Source: Strongylocentrotus purpuratus (taxonomy: Eukaryota > Echinodermata > Echinoidea > Camarodonta > Strongylocentrotidae). Taken from it: 64,000 nucleotides of DNA. Shown here piece after piece: positions 1 through 10,849 of this stretch. The translations under genes were made by a program, and so were the position numbers. How positions within the stretch are numbered: position 1 is the stretch's first letter; the number at the start of each line of letters is the position of its first letter. The DNA lies in the NCBI RefSeq assembly GCF_000002235.5, contig NW_022145597.1, forward strand, positions 28,784,423 to 28,848,422, read 5' to 3'. The notes beneath the pieces are model-generated. The model was not told the origin of the DNA. It saw only the letters and a list, made by a program, of their open reading frames with translations, and ran no database searches.

Positions 1-82
1 AGGGAACAATATTTTTCGATCGTGTTTGTTTGTTAAAAATCCAGCGAAAAATTATGACATTGTTGCTCCTTATTTTGTACAG

Positions 83-198
83 GATTACTCAGAAGGTACG
101 GATCCGACTAAGGTCCGACTGGAAAAAATCAGTCGTGGACCTCTGACAGCTAACTGGAAGGTAAAAGTCTCTCGATTTCTCTCTCTCTCTCTCTCGCA

Positions 199-233
<35 letters not shown>

Positions 234-571
234 TCTTCTTCTTCTTTTTCTTCTTCTCCTCTTTTCTCCTATTTCTTCTTCTGTTTATTCCACTCTAGTC
301 CTTTTTTTCTATATCTTCTCTACTTTTTTTCAATATTTTCCTCTACTTCTTTTCATTATCTTTCTCTTTTACCTTGCGTATTAACCAAAATCTTCACTAT
401 ATTTTATCATCATTATTATCATCATTCCTTCTTCCTCCTTTTCTTTTTTTTTGTAATTCATTTTCCATAGCTCCATCTTCGTGTTTTCCCTCGTGTTTCT
501 CTCATGTTTGTCCCATCACCTTCACCAACGGTATTTATTTGCTTACTATCTCTTAGTACTTTCACTTTCTC

Positions 572-602
<31 letters not shown>

Positions 603-2436
603 CTTTCACTCCTTTATCTCTCTCCCTCTGTCTCTCTTTCTTTTACATTCTCTTTCGTTCTCTCTCTTTCTCTTTCTATCTCTCATAAGTATTCCTTTAC
701 ATGACGTACTCAATATCGTATATTCTTTCATTGTTCTTCTTCTTCAGGACACCGAAACAAGGTTTATGACGGTGTACATGTTCGAGGAAATAAAAATCAA
801 ATTTTTTGGGCAGCAACAACGGGCTCAGAAGGTTATCAGCAAGGTAAGATAGCCAAATTCAATTAATGACACGTGCAAAGATTAAAGCGGCAATAATTGT
901 CATCCAATGCTTATTCTCATGGAACCCATCGGCGTGTCTAAAAATTGATAAACGGAGGGGGGGGGGGGGGGCGAAGTGTCCTTTGGTTAGAGGTGTCGAG
1001 ACTTTGTATCAAATTGATTGTGCTTCGAGTGAGTGGGTACCTGGTGGAAAGTAATTCCTTACAGCGCCTTAGGGCAGCCTGGTTAAATCAAAGATATAAA
1101 TCCAGGCTAACGCATGTAACGATGGTAATTTGAAGGAGCCATGAGCATCCCCTTGGATGGATAGAGGCACGATAGGCTACCGTAGAGATTATGGATTTCA
1201 CATTATAAAACGGCTTCTCATTAGAAAGAAAATGGGGCACTTATTAGAAAAGAAAATGGCACTCATTAGAAGGAAAATGGAGCATTTGTCAAAGTAAAGG
1301 GAGCATTTACGATAATTCAATAGGTTTACTAATCAGAATGGATGAGGGGCACTTTGGAGGTACTTAAAAAAGAGGGGGCGCTTTGGCCCAATGCCCCTCG
1401 AAGCATCGCCTCTGATGTTCCTTTCTTCGAATAGCACCAATGTCGCATGAAAGTTAACAGAATACGGATTTTCTCTGCTAATCTTGATAAATCGTAGTGC
1501 ATATTATCTCACATTTTCAGGCTAGTACTCGAACTTATATCAACTTCTACCGGACCCTCATCTGTAGTCTGGACGAGTGGTATGGGATGACTATGATGGA
1601 TATCAGAGAGCTTGAAGAAAAAACCAAAAAGGATCTAGATGAGGTTTGTATTCTGTAACTCTTGGTGTGCCAAGGTGTTTTGCTTATTTCGAAATCTTAC
1701 CCAAACACAAATATTTTTTTATTTTTCAAACTCCTATTACAGGTACTATGTCCCATTTGCAGGCCAAACAAATGAAAAGGTTAAATTGCAACGGCATTTG
1801 AAAGACAATACTGATTTAGAACTTCCCTCAAGCCGAAAGGGCTTGAAAAGGGCTTTTGATGGGAAAATAACAAACATTAGTTGTCGAATCGACTTAAATG
1901 ATTGCAATCACCTAAGCAATAGTCTGATTTTCAGACCCTTTTACCGAAAGGTCGTACGTTTTGTGCTGCACAAGGATTCAATCAGTTAATTTTGGCCATT
2001 ACAAGTAGTGGGTTATTGATGCAGACAAATGCTTATGTACCTGTTACATCTCATTTTATGTATATTATTACCAAAGAAAAAAAGATCAGTCAGCCCTTCA
2101 ATAGTGTCCGACAGTGAAGGCTAGCAATTAAACGGGTTTCCTTGCATAATTTGAATACTAGGACACTGCTGTTATTCATTTTTCACATATGGAACACACA
2201 TGACATATTCATAATTCCTGCAAAGTTCTACGGAATTTAACAATGGCTGCAAAAGGGTCATAATATCTTTAATCTTTAAAAATGTCTTATGCTGAATATA
2301 AATGTTGTTTGGAATTTACTACTCCTTCGAACCCTACCTAAATATCTTAATATATCAATGTATAGTAGTAGTATCAGTAGTTTAGTAGTAGTAGTATAGT
2401 AGTAGAAGTAGTAGTAGAAGTAGTAGCAGCAGCAGC

Positions 2437-2467
<31 letters not shown>

Positions 2468-2478
2468 ATAGTAGTATC

Positions 2479-2509
<31 letters not shown>

Positions 2510-2550
2510 GTATTAGTAGTAATAGTAGTATCAGTAGTAGTAGTAGTAGC

Positions 2551-2584
<34 letters not shown>

Positions 2585-2619
2585 GTATTAGTAGTAGTAT
2601 TAGTAGTAATAGTAGTATC

Positions 2620-2686
<67 letters not shown>

Positions 2687-2687
2687 A

Positions 2688-2725
<38 letters not shown>

Positions 2726-2727
2726 TC

Positions 2728-2766
<39 letters not shown>

Positions 2767-2785
2767 CGTCGTAGTAGTAGTAGTC

Positions 2786-2830
<45 letters not shown>

Positions 2831-2848
2831 ATAATAGTGGTAATAGTG

Positions 2849-2905
<57 letters not shown>

Positions 2906-3089
2906 ATAATAGTGGTATTAGTGGTAGTAGTCGTAGTAGTAGTAGCATTAGTAGTATTTATGTTTCCGTTACACTTTCAATATTTAAAAAAGTATGTATA
3001 CAATGTAAATATATACAAACCTTCGTTCCTCTGCTTTATTCAAACAGGCTCGAGACTCTGGTGAAGTCCGTGGGATGAAGGTCAAATAG
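83..3089 (+). CDS. Phosphatidylinositol transfer protein, C-terminal exons (partial, 5' end outside window)
   Basis: Four phase-0 coding exons: 83-160, 748-843, 1521-1643 and 3048-3089 (stop TAG), each bounded by AG and GT. They encode 26+32+41+13 residues that align with the C-terminal third of animal PITPs, small START-like proteins that move phosphatidylinositol and phosphatidylcholine between membranes. Visible landmarks are GRGPL.NW-like ISRGPLTANWK, the beta-strand VYMFEEIKIKFFG, and the C-terminal helix with DEWYGMTMMDIRELEEKTK. The tail RDSGEVRGMKVK corresponds to the class I (PITP alpha/beta) tail. The spacing between TANWK and the next strand is four residues shorter than in PITP alpha, and DEWYGMTM looks like class II (PITPNC1-type). 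It is therefore a divergent family member. Introns 1 and 3 carry large CT and AGT repeats. The homology call is from recall, without alignment software. Confidence 0.88.
170..705. repeat. (CT)n microsatellites in a PITP intron
   Basis: Two CT-rich blocks (about 170-240 and 560-690) lie in the intron between the exons ending at 160 and starting at 748. Their open frames translate only into Ser/Leu runs and are not genes. Confidence 0.95.
1028..1127 (+). mobile_element. SINE fragment (body region)
   Basis: This stretch (GGGTACCTGGTGGAAAG, then AGCGCCTTAGGGCAGCC) matches the body of the complete SINE at 25030-25332 (GGGTACCTGGTAGGAAT, AGCGCCGTATGGCAGCC). No tRNA head or tail is visible here, so it is a fragment inside a PITP intron. 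It is followed by short repeats of the form CATTAGAAAGAAAATGG up to about 1330. Confidence 0.6.
1741..2272. mobile_element. MITE family A (TACTATGTCCC ends), copy 1
   Basis: About 530 bp with terminal inverted repeats: left AGGTACTATGTCCCATTTGC, right the inverse of GCAAAAGGGTCATAATATCT. The same unit recurs at 25701-26240, 32621-33161 and, split, at 53131-53359/63777-64000. Most copies are flanked by TTTAA-like sequence, suggesting a TTAA-type target as in piggyBac-related MITEs (inference). No transposase is present; the 116-residue open frame across it is incidental. Confidence 0.8.
2362..2960. repeat. (AGT)n trinucleotide array
   Basis: About 600 bp of nearly pure AGT repeats with interruptions such as ATTAGT, AATAGT, ATCAGT and CGTCGT. 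It lies in the last PITP intron, about 90 bp before the final coding exon. Poly-Leu and poly-Val frames through it are artefacts. Confidence 0.97.
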
Positions 3090-3950
3090 TTCATATGGAT
3101 GTCTTCCCTACTTCTATCAGATTTCTTAACACTGATAAAGTCATTTGATTCAAAGTATATGGCTCTCGCATTATACAAGTAAATATTAACGAAAACGATG
3201 AAGATAAAGATATGATCGACTCCTGAAATGTGTGGCTACTTTTCAAATCATGTTTTTCCTCCACATCACTATGTTTCCCTTTAATAATGTTAGTTTTAAA
3301 TAATATGGCAACGTTTAGATTTAAGTCGTTGTTTTTCTGTTAGTGTTGTTCTTTATTTATTATTCTTTATTTGTATGTTTTAGGTTTTGGGTTTGTTTTA
3401 TTAATTATTTTGGGGGGTTCGTGTAATTTTTAATGAAAGTCTTTGGATTTGCCTTCATTATTGATAATTATATACCTCACTTAAGTAATCCAGCAATCTG
3501 ATTGGTCGAAATTGCATTCATAAACTTTAACTGTTCCCGAAAATTCCCGGTAACCATGGTTAAAAAACAGTTCAAAATCCCAATAACCATGGTTATTGGG
3601 AAAATAGGTCAGTCTCCATGGTTACCCCATAGGTTTACATGTTAAAAAATGGTCTGAGCGATCGAGGATACCGTACGTGTGCGAAGAATTGGTCGGTAAT
3701 TTCAATACAATTGAATCTCGATCGATCTTACCGACAATTTTATCTTGCATTGTTGACATGAAGACGAAAATAAACTTCCAAAAACAAAAAAACAACATTT
3801 GCCGATAGATCTTGATCTAAGTTCGTGCCAATATGCATTGCAAAAGTAAAAGAAGGGCCCGTTTAATGGAGCAGCGGCCAAGCATCGACCACGCGAAGCC
3901 GTTTTCAATTCATTTTAATGTATATATTTTAGAAAACTACTATGCATGGT
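3090..3950. other. PITP 3' UTR and intergenic DNA
   Basis: The region begins with the 3' UTR of the PITP gene; I find no canonical AATAAA within 400 bp of the stop. At 3540-3650 there are palindromic motifs built on AACCATGGTT, including a perfect CCAATAACCATGGTTATTGG at about 3580-3600. No coding sequence is evident. Confidence 0.6.
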
Positions 3951-3956
3951 GACAGA

Positions 3957-4037
3957 GCGCGCTGGCCGAGCGGATTAATGCGCTGACTTTAATGACATCA
4001 CCTTTTGTACGCAAGAGTTCGAATCCCATCTTCGACA
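3957..4037 (+). tRNA. tRNA-Leu/Ser-like sequence, probably pseudogene or SINE head
   Basis: It contains a good A box (TGGCCGAGCGG) and B box (AGTTCGAATCCC) at type-II tRNA spacing, and a T-run that could end Pol III transcription follows at 4037. The 5' end (AGCGCGC) does not pair with the 3' end (CTTCGAC), and the anticodon stem pairs poorly, so a working tRNA is unlikely. Confidence 0.5.
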
Positions 4038-4261
4038 ATTTTTTTTTTCCCTTTTTTTTCCGGCATATAAAAGTATTAATGACTGCTTTAATATTCGAGA
4101 AATAGTTGTTTTTATACGCTCTCGGGAAGGTTACAATTGGGCTAGCAGTCATTAATACTATACTATTTCCAGTCTGCATTCAATCATCAATTTTTATATG
4201 TATATAGAACTTGGCAATTATTTTTTCTATAATTTTAATCTTAAATCAGATTAATATCTAA

Positions 4262-4400
4262 GCCAACAGGACAATGAGAATACACCGAACGGGACACTGT
4301 AACACGTCTCGAGAAACCACTGAACACTTTATCGCAAAATGCCCGAAATATACAATTAAAAGATCCATGCTATATACTCGTTGAAACTGTATAAAACTGA
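4262..4400 (+). mobile_element. LINE C-terminal zinc-knuckle fragment
   Basis: One frame reads HRTGHCNTSRETTEHFIAKC followed by PKY, the Cys-His knuckle of the form C..C...ET.EHF...CP.Y seen near the C-terminus of many LINE polyproteins. It is short and isolated, so I call it a relic. Confidence 0.5.
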
Positions 4401-6285
4401 AGAAAGGTATAAAGACTCTTAAACGTATCAGATGCTAACATTCAAAATGCTTTATGTAGTTACCTTCAAAGAACGAAACGTTTCAACCCCAAATGAGCAT
4501 CCAATTTTTGTTTTGTTTTTGTTTTTGCACCATCATTCAAAATTAAAATTCCCAATGCAATCTGTATAATCAATATCACTATATCACAACAAAATTTTAC
4601 ATAAAAGGTCCATTGAAGTTTGCGAGGTCGCGCGAAACCAATTTTTCCAGAAAGAACCTTCTTTGATTTTAAAACTATCGATCAATTCCTTTCCTATTTC
4701 GAGGTTTCAAGATTATAAATTTACCCACAAAGGGAGCCACCTGTCTACACCCGAGAGACAGGACGGTGTATGGACGGTGTTTTAGAACGGCAGGACTACT
4801 CGGTAACCTACAGGATACAAAAATTTACATTTTGGTTTTTTGTTGTTGTTTTTTTCCTTTTCATTTTAATTCCTTGTTTTGGTTATTAAAATCAAAAAGA
4901 TAGGATTGGAAAAGGGAGAACAAAAAGAGAGAGAGAAGCCTATAATTGTTTTACTGTTATCCACATTATGTATTTTAAAAAAGAGAGAAAAAAGAAGAAA
5001 GAAGGAAATTAATATATTAAACAAAAGGCGTTGGTGATAAAAGTCAGTTCGTGACTGATTGCCATTACAACAAATAACAACAACAACTGAACGACGCCAA
5101 CGGGGAAAGCAGTTGTATAGCTGACGATGCTCCGATGTAAAATAAAACTACAAATATATAGATGAAATAAATAAAACTAATTCATAGATTCATTAATACA
5201 CTCGGGGTTAGTTGTGTTCATTTCGCTCTACCTTCCATTTAACAAATTCAAGAGAAAAAAATGTCTGAGATATAGTTGGACAAAATTGACGGATTTCATT
5301 GTAGAGAAATCTCCTAAAATAAACACATTTACACACAAAAGAAACAAAACAAATCTAACTGTATATCGGCATATCACCCTTTATTAATTTAAATTGTATA
5401 TTTTAAAGTTTTTTTTATTGTTTGTAGTCTCTTTGGTCTCATGTTTGCAAATAATGAAGATGTATAAGGATAGAAAATTAAATTCAGTCTAAATTCACCA
5501 TATTTTGTTTTTGTTTTGAAAGGGTGACGTTATGATACATTTTAAAGTAGTAAACATGTAATGGGAAATATAGAGGGTAATTATTGTATTGATTATTCAA
5601 TTAAGAACATGTTAAATATTTCATGAGGAGACAAATCTTTTGTAGTACTGGCGTAATTATCGTACATACACTAGCATGTCAATATAAAAAAATAATATAT
5701 TTTGAATAAATTTTTGTGAAAGGTTATGAATTGGGTGCACCTTTTGATGATATTGTTGAAGTATTTTGTTCATCAGTTTCTTCTGTAGTCAAATAAAAAT
5801 TCGTCAGACTTTCATGTAAAACCGCCCTTAACCACAAAATATTCTACACTAATAATAATTTGCCTTAGTTCATCAAGCCTACATCATAATGATGACGTTG
5901 ATAACCAACATGGCAGAATTAATAATGTAAGCATCAGGAGCGAGAGATTTAAAAAAAAAAAAACTACACTTTTGCAATCATTCAATGTAATGTAACAAAC
6001 ACGGTTTTGTTTTTGGTGACATGAATTATTTAGTGAGAGACATTGATAACTTTCTTTAAAGGTTTCCAATATCCTACATGTGCAATAGGGGCTGAATTGA
6101 GAATATCAGACAGAAGGAAAAAAGTAATGAGTATTATGAAGATTTTCCAATAAGTAAAAGTAAAAGAATGAATTGAATGTATCAAATGAGATGCATTTCA
6201 TACGCATTTTTTAAAGCAAAGTCACACACAAACACACACACACGAACACACTCGCACGCACACACACATAAATGAAAAATACAGT
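4400..6285. other. AT-rich intergenic DNA, no gene seen
   Basis: Only AT-rich sequence with poly-A/T runs is visible. I find no open frame with splice signals or recognisable homology. Confidence 0.6.
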
Positions 6286-6290
6286 TCTAG

Positions 6291-6561
6291 GACACCTGCC
6301 CCCTGGACATCCACCCCCGGATAACCACCCCCAGTTACCTACCTCCTAGGACAACTACCCCCTAGGGCAACTACCGGGGGTAGTTGTCCTAGGGGATAGT
6401 TGTCCTAGGGGTAGTTGTCTGGGGGGTAGTTGTCTGGGGGTAGTTGTCCTTGGGGTAATCGTTCTAGAGGGAAGTTGCCCTAGGGGTAGTTGCCCTAGGG
6501 GGTAGTTGTCCTAGGGGGTAGTTGACTGGGGTGGTTATCCGGGTGGATGTCCAGGTGTTAC
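6291..6561. repeat. Inverted-repeat element built on a GGGGTAGTTGTCCTAG minisatellite
   Basis: The left end (CACCTGCCCCCTGGACATCC) is the inverse of the right end (GGATGTCCAGGTG). Between them sit about a dozen 15-17 bp units of the form GGGGTAGTTGTCCTAG. The first part runs on the complementary strand and switches at about 6377. It looks like a foldback MITE whose core expanded as a minisatellite. Confidence 0.8.
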
Positions 6562-6710
6562 ACGCAGCCAAGTCATTATTACGTAATGAACATTTCTGTA
6601 AAATTGCAAATTTCCCATTAATATCAAAACGGAATTTATATTCATTCATAATGCCGTAATGAAAGTTTGGTGCGTCACAGTGAACTGCTTACAAATGTGC
6701 TATGTGAGTG

Positions 6711-6712
<2 letters not shown>

Positions 6713-6774
<62 letters not shown>
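6713..6774. repeat. (GT)n(GA)n microsatellite
   Basis: A GT run is directly followed by a GA run. A GA-rich region continues to about 6990. The predicted opposite-strand proteins there are low-complexity artefacts. Confidence 0.95.
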
Positions 6775-6775
<1 letters not shown>

Positions 6776-7269
6776 TGATTGAGTAAAGGAGAAAGGAAGA
6801 GAGTGAATGTCCGCGTGTGTGTTGGGAAGAGAGTGCGGGAGAGGAAAAGAGAAAGGAATGGTTGAAGAAAAAGATGCTAATATGGTAAAAGGACGGTTTG
6901 TTTTGGAGTGAGGTAAGGAAGAAAAAATATAGATGAGAGGGACGGAGAGAGAGAGAAAAGAAAATATGCAGCGAGAGATGCAGAGAGAATGGAAGACAGA
7001 TGGCCGAGGGCACACTGATAAGAGGAAAAGAGGGAATGACGAAGATGATTTGCAGGTCTTCTATGTGAAATAACGAAATGATTATTGTCATTTCGTTTAT
7101 ATCACAAGGTCTTTCTTGTAATTGGTTCTGTCCACTACACCGAGTAATTATTTGGTAATTCATATCAAAATTTAATCTACTAAAAATGTTTATATGATGT
7201 AACATTGATAAACTAGGTCGAAATGAAGATCTCAGATGTCGATAGAAGATCACATCTCTAAATCTTACA

Positions 7270-9454
7270 TCAGATAGTATTAGTATTATTATAATAGAGT
7301 CGATACAAGAAATGTGTTTTTTTAATACAAAATATATATAAAAAACGTTTGTTTATTTGGAGTGAAAGCCGGATCAGCTACTACTATCCAGGGAGAATCA
7401 TCCCTCATTCCATTTGAATCAGCGACACTTAATAAGGCATTCTATAGCTCTTGTAAATAAAATATGAAATACTAGTAAGAACGGTGATGGTGACCCGGAT
7501 GGTGATAATGATCGTATGTATAAAGTGTGGTTTGTACTGAGACTAAGGAGGGGGGGGGGGGGGGTGTCTCTCCTTTTTCCCTTACCGCGGCCCATGCATT
7601 GACTTTGTGTACAGTAATTATATCCTCGACTTGTTAATGTCTAATGTCTAATCTAGATATTTATCCTTCATCTTTGTCCGCAAAGGTAAAAAAAAAAACA
7701 CCTGATGAATAGCTCACGGGCTTATCAGCACTCGTATGGAATTAGTTTCCTCTTTTTCTAGGAAAAATGAAAAAATTTATCCTTCATCTTTACGACCTCC
7801 TCGACACAATCCGTCATGTTCGTTGAGATCAACTTGAACTGATTTGGCACGAAATTTTGAGGCGACAGCACAACAGTATAATTTGTAAGGCATTGTGTAT
7901 ATTTGTTACCGGGAATGTGTGAGCAAATGGCGCTGCAGATGAGTAAAAAAGAGAAGAGGGCGTTCATTATAGATTAACGGGCGCAACATCAGAAAGTGTG
8001 ACTTGGATAGCACTTCAGTGATCTTCTGCAAGAAAAAACGCCATTGTTCTCCCCCCGCTCATATCATTCAGACGGAGATCGAGGAAGAAACGGAGAATAA
8101 TTAATTCCTCGAGCGACAGCTTTCCATATCAGTGGCTGCATACAAGATGGGTCAACACACGACAGTATATACAATGAATGGTGGATGGATGGATATATTA
8201 CGCCTGCTTAAAGGGGTGAGTCGAAGCAATTATGCAAGTCCTCTATGATGATAAATCATGCCGTAGCATGCTTTCTTTGTTATATTAAATACAGATAATG
8301 ATAATGTATTGGATTAATAATTCTTCAATAGAAACACTTTCTAATTTTCTTTCATGTTTCGATCCGTTTACCGTATTCTCCAATTTGTGATAGTGTTGAT
8401 TAATCTTTTGGATAGCATAGATGTAGAAGAATAAGAATGGCACATATTATCTACTCCCTGTACAGTATGGTGCCACCCATGCAATCAAGACTGTGGGAGA
8501 CGAAAAGAGAGAACCGAGACACTGTAATACCCATGTCTCTCCACCCGGAATAATTTATTGAAGATGTGCATGTGAATCACTACACCAGGGGTTCCCCTAT
8601 TCTCATACGAATAGTGCTGTAGGTTCTTAACGTGATGACTCTCCTGTACACGGGGCCTGTATTTAACATCCTATTTGAGGGACGGATTTTCCGCCACTTA
8701 TTATAGCCTGTGTTGCTGTGTCTATGAGACAAGGGAGGGGAACGTTAACACACAAAGACAACGCAGATCACTTCAGTTAGCCGCCTAGGAGCATTTGAAC
8801 CCACGACATTCGGTTCAACTCATTTGATTGATCTGATTCTTGCATTGAAATCAGTGGAAACAAGTAACATACAGTCTAGTGTGTCAAGAATATTCTTTAA
8901 ACAATTAAAAAAAACGATCTATACTTTAATTAGGTTCCTATAACATGTGATCTCCCATTCCACAAAATACCTGTCTTGCGATTTCGTCATTTTGAAAATA
9001 TACTCTTCCCAACCTCCCTTAGATCATTTTGAGTGGGTTTTCATCAGTGCAAAGTCCAATCTCTGTCAATAATTGATTTAATACTTCCTTAATCCGGCAT
9101 TCTCTTTAATTACTCCCCCTAAGCATTAGTTAGAAGATATTGCAGATTGGTTTGAATCTCATTTTAAATTCCGGTTGCATCCTGTTTTTAAAAATTTAAA
9201 GTAATATATTCAACTTAATTTTGTCATAGATTTCCTTTGCGAAGAAAATATACGTACCAAATTTTTCTTCTTTTGTTTATTCTCTCTTTCGGCAATAAAT
9301 ACTGTGCGATACATCATGGGATGAAAACATTAATGTTGTGCTCTTTACTTTCCAGCCTGCTAATCATTAATTTGATCAGATTATTAATGAAGGTGTGATC
9401 TGGGGCAGCGATCAAGTACTACTTTAAAAAGAGTGTTATATTTAATAATTAACG
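7270..9454. other. Intergenic DNA with weak candidate exon and SINE-like sequence
   Basis: On the minus strand, 7758-7967 is an open frame of 69 residues starting MNALFSFLLICSAICS, which looks like a signal peptide, followed by TQCLTNYTVVLS. I cannot place it in a family, and it may be one of several related segments (see findings). Around 8770-8830 an antisense B-box-like GTGGGTTCAAATGC suggests a SINE scrap. Nothing else is supportable. Confidence 0.3.
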
Positions 9455-9650
9455 TTTAAAGCTTATCTGCCATAGTTTACAGGAGGGATTAGAGCGCTCT
9501 GCAAGGTCACTGGACAGGTGGTTATCTCATCAACTCCGCTCACAGTTAACATAAGAAAAAGAGGATCATGGGGGACCAATGGTCACCGATTAGGCTTTGG
9601 TTGTTATATAGAGGGCGCAAGTAGCTACAAGTAGTGCAGTGGGCCTTTAA
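9455..9650 (-). mobile_element. MITE family B, copy 1
   Basis: About 195 bp, inverse of the copy at 20337-20531 and related to 52463-52655. Shared core motifs are CAGGTGGTTATCTCATCA, ATCATGGGGGACCA and TAGAGGGCGCAAGTAGCTAC. The ends (TTTAAAGGCCCACTGCACTA and inverse) form a terminal inverted repeat, decayed on one side here. Confidence 0.8.
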
Positions 9651-10183
9651 ATAGATTGATTCATGCTTTCTGGCTAAAGTCCATTTAACCTTTTAATTAA
9701 TGTCTCTTTGCGATAAAATGACCACGAAATTTGTTTCCGTTCATATGCCCGTTCAGAATGTTCCTTAAGAAAAAGTCCTATGTATTGTTCACTTTCATCT
9801 AACTAGAATTGCAAAGACTTACATGTACCTAAGGCTATAATTGCGATTGTCTGGTCCATACCCTTTCTAGATTGGTGGACATTGCAATAACATATTATGA
9901 AATCTGGACATGATTTATACAGGATATATAACAGGGTACTGAAATTGCCTTAGAGTTTATTCCTTGTAATGTGTTTTCAAATGATTGCGAATTGCGTTTC
10001 TAAATTTGACATAGCCGTAGTAACAAATAACGAGGAAAAGTCCCTTGTATCTTGTAAGATTATGAACAGCAAGACAATTGAATTTGTAGTACGATTTTAC
10101 GTGCAGGTGAAGGTTCAAAAGAGTATAGTGTGATGTAAGCGAAGGCCGCAAAAGGAATGAATGCAGGTGGAAATGAGAGATTG

Positions 10184-10267
10184 AATGAGAGAGAGAGAGA
10201 GAGAGAGAGGACTAAGAGTGCGGGAGAGGGAGAGGAGGGGAGAGGGAGAGAGGGAGAGAGAGAGAGC

Positions 10268-10325
<58 letters not shown>
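10184..10325. repeat. (GA)n microsatellite
   Basis: About 140 bp of GA repeats with GGGAGAGG interruptions. The Arg/Glu and Ser/Leu frames are artefacts. Confidence 0.97.
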
Positions 10326-10327
<2 letters not shown>

Positions 10328-10616
10328 GGAAGGGGTGAGGAAAAGAAAGAAGAAAGCGCGTATTAGGTGAAAATCTTTATCCATTCTGGCAAATTACCCT
10401 TATCTAGGTAAGATATGAAAGTATTACTGATGGCAGGTGTTTTTCGGTTTGTTTGTTTAATCTTTTTAAAAACATTTTTATTTTTCTTCTTTTTTCGTCT
10501 TCTCAATCTCTCCCTCTCTTCTTTTTTGTAATCACCTTCTGGTTATCTTCTGGTATCGCAAAGAATTTTTGAAAAATCAACTTAGGCAATTTCAATGCCC
10601 TTCTGAGTCACCTGCT

Positions 10617-10835
10617 TCAATTTGCGAACATGACAACGGTGTAATTCGTAATCTGATCACGTACACAAGTTACGTTACACAATTCTTTAATATATGCAAT
10701 ACACCATGGATGGTATTGATGTTGCCTTAGAGTTTGCTTTTCAAAAGTCGTCGCGTTGTATGTTTGTACTAATATGGCTACACCATCAGAAAGAGTGATT
10801 TCTGGGAATTTCCTCTCCTTCCTCCATGAACGCAC
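10617..10835 (-). CDS. Candidate exon of unknown protein
   Basis: A 72-residue open frame ends ELCNVTCVRDQITNYTVVMF and then stops. It has ordinary amino-acid composition, three Cys and possible N-glycosylation sites (NAT, NVT, NYT). The DNA of its tail resembles segments at about 7870, 10080 and 11570 on the same strand. I see no confident acceptor or family, so it may be an exon of a secreted or extracellular protein, a decayed repeat, or chance. Confidence 0.2.
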   Translation of the reverse strand: MRSWRKERKFPEITLSDGVAILVQTYNATTFEKQTLRQHQYHPWCIAYIKELCNVTCVRDQITNYTVVMFAN

Positions 10836-10849
10836 ATGTACATCTCACT

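Noticed and set aside
2382-2948. 188-residue poly-Leu frame (and poly-Val frame on the other strand)
   Set aside because: Translation of the AGT trinucleotide array; no gene signals.
3957-4037. Functional tRNA
   Set aside because: A and B boxes are present but the acceptor and anticodon stems do not pair, so a pseudogene or SINE head is more likely.
10115-10384. Ser/Leu- and Arg/Glu-rich frames
   Set aside because: Translations of GA/CT microsatellites. The same applies to frames at 481-852, 6675-7253, 17133-17363, 19539-19901, 20754-21097, 27588-27836 and 28426-28892.
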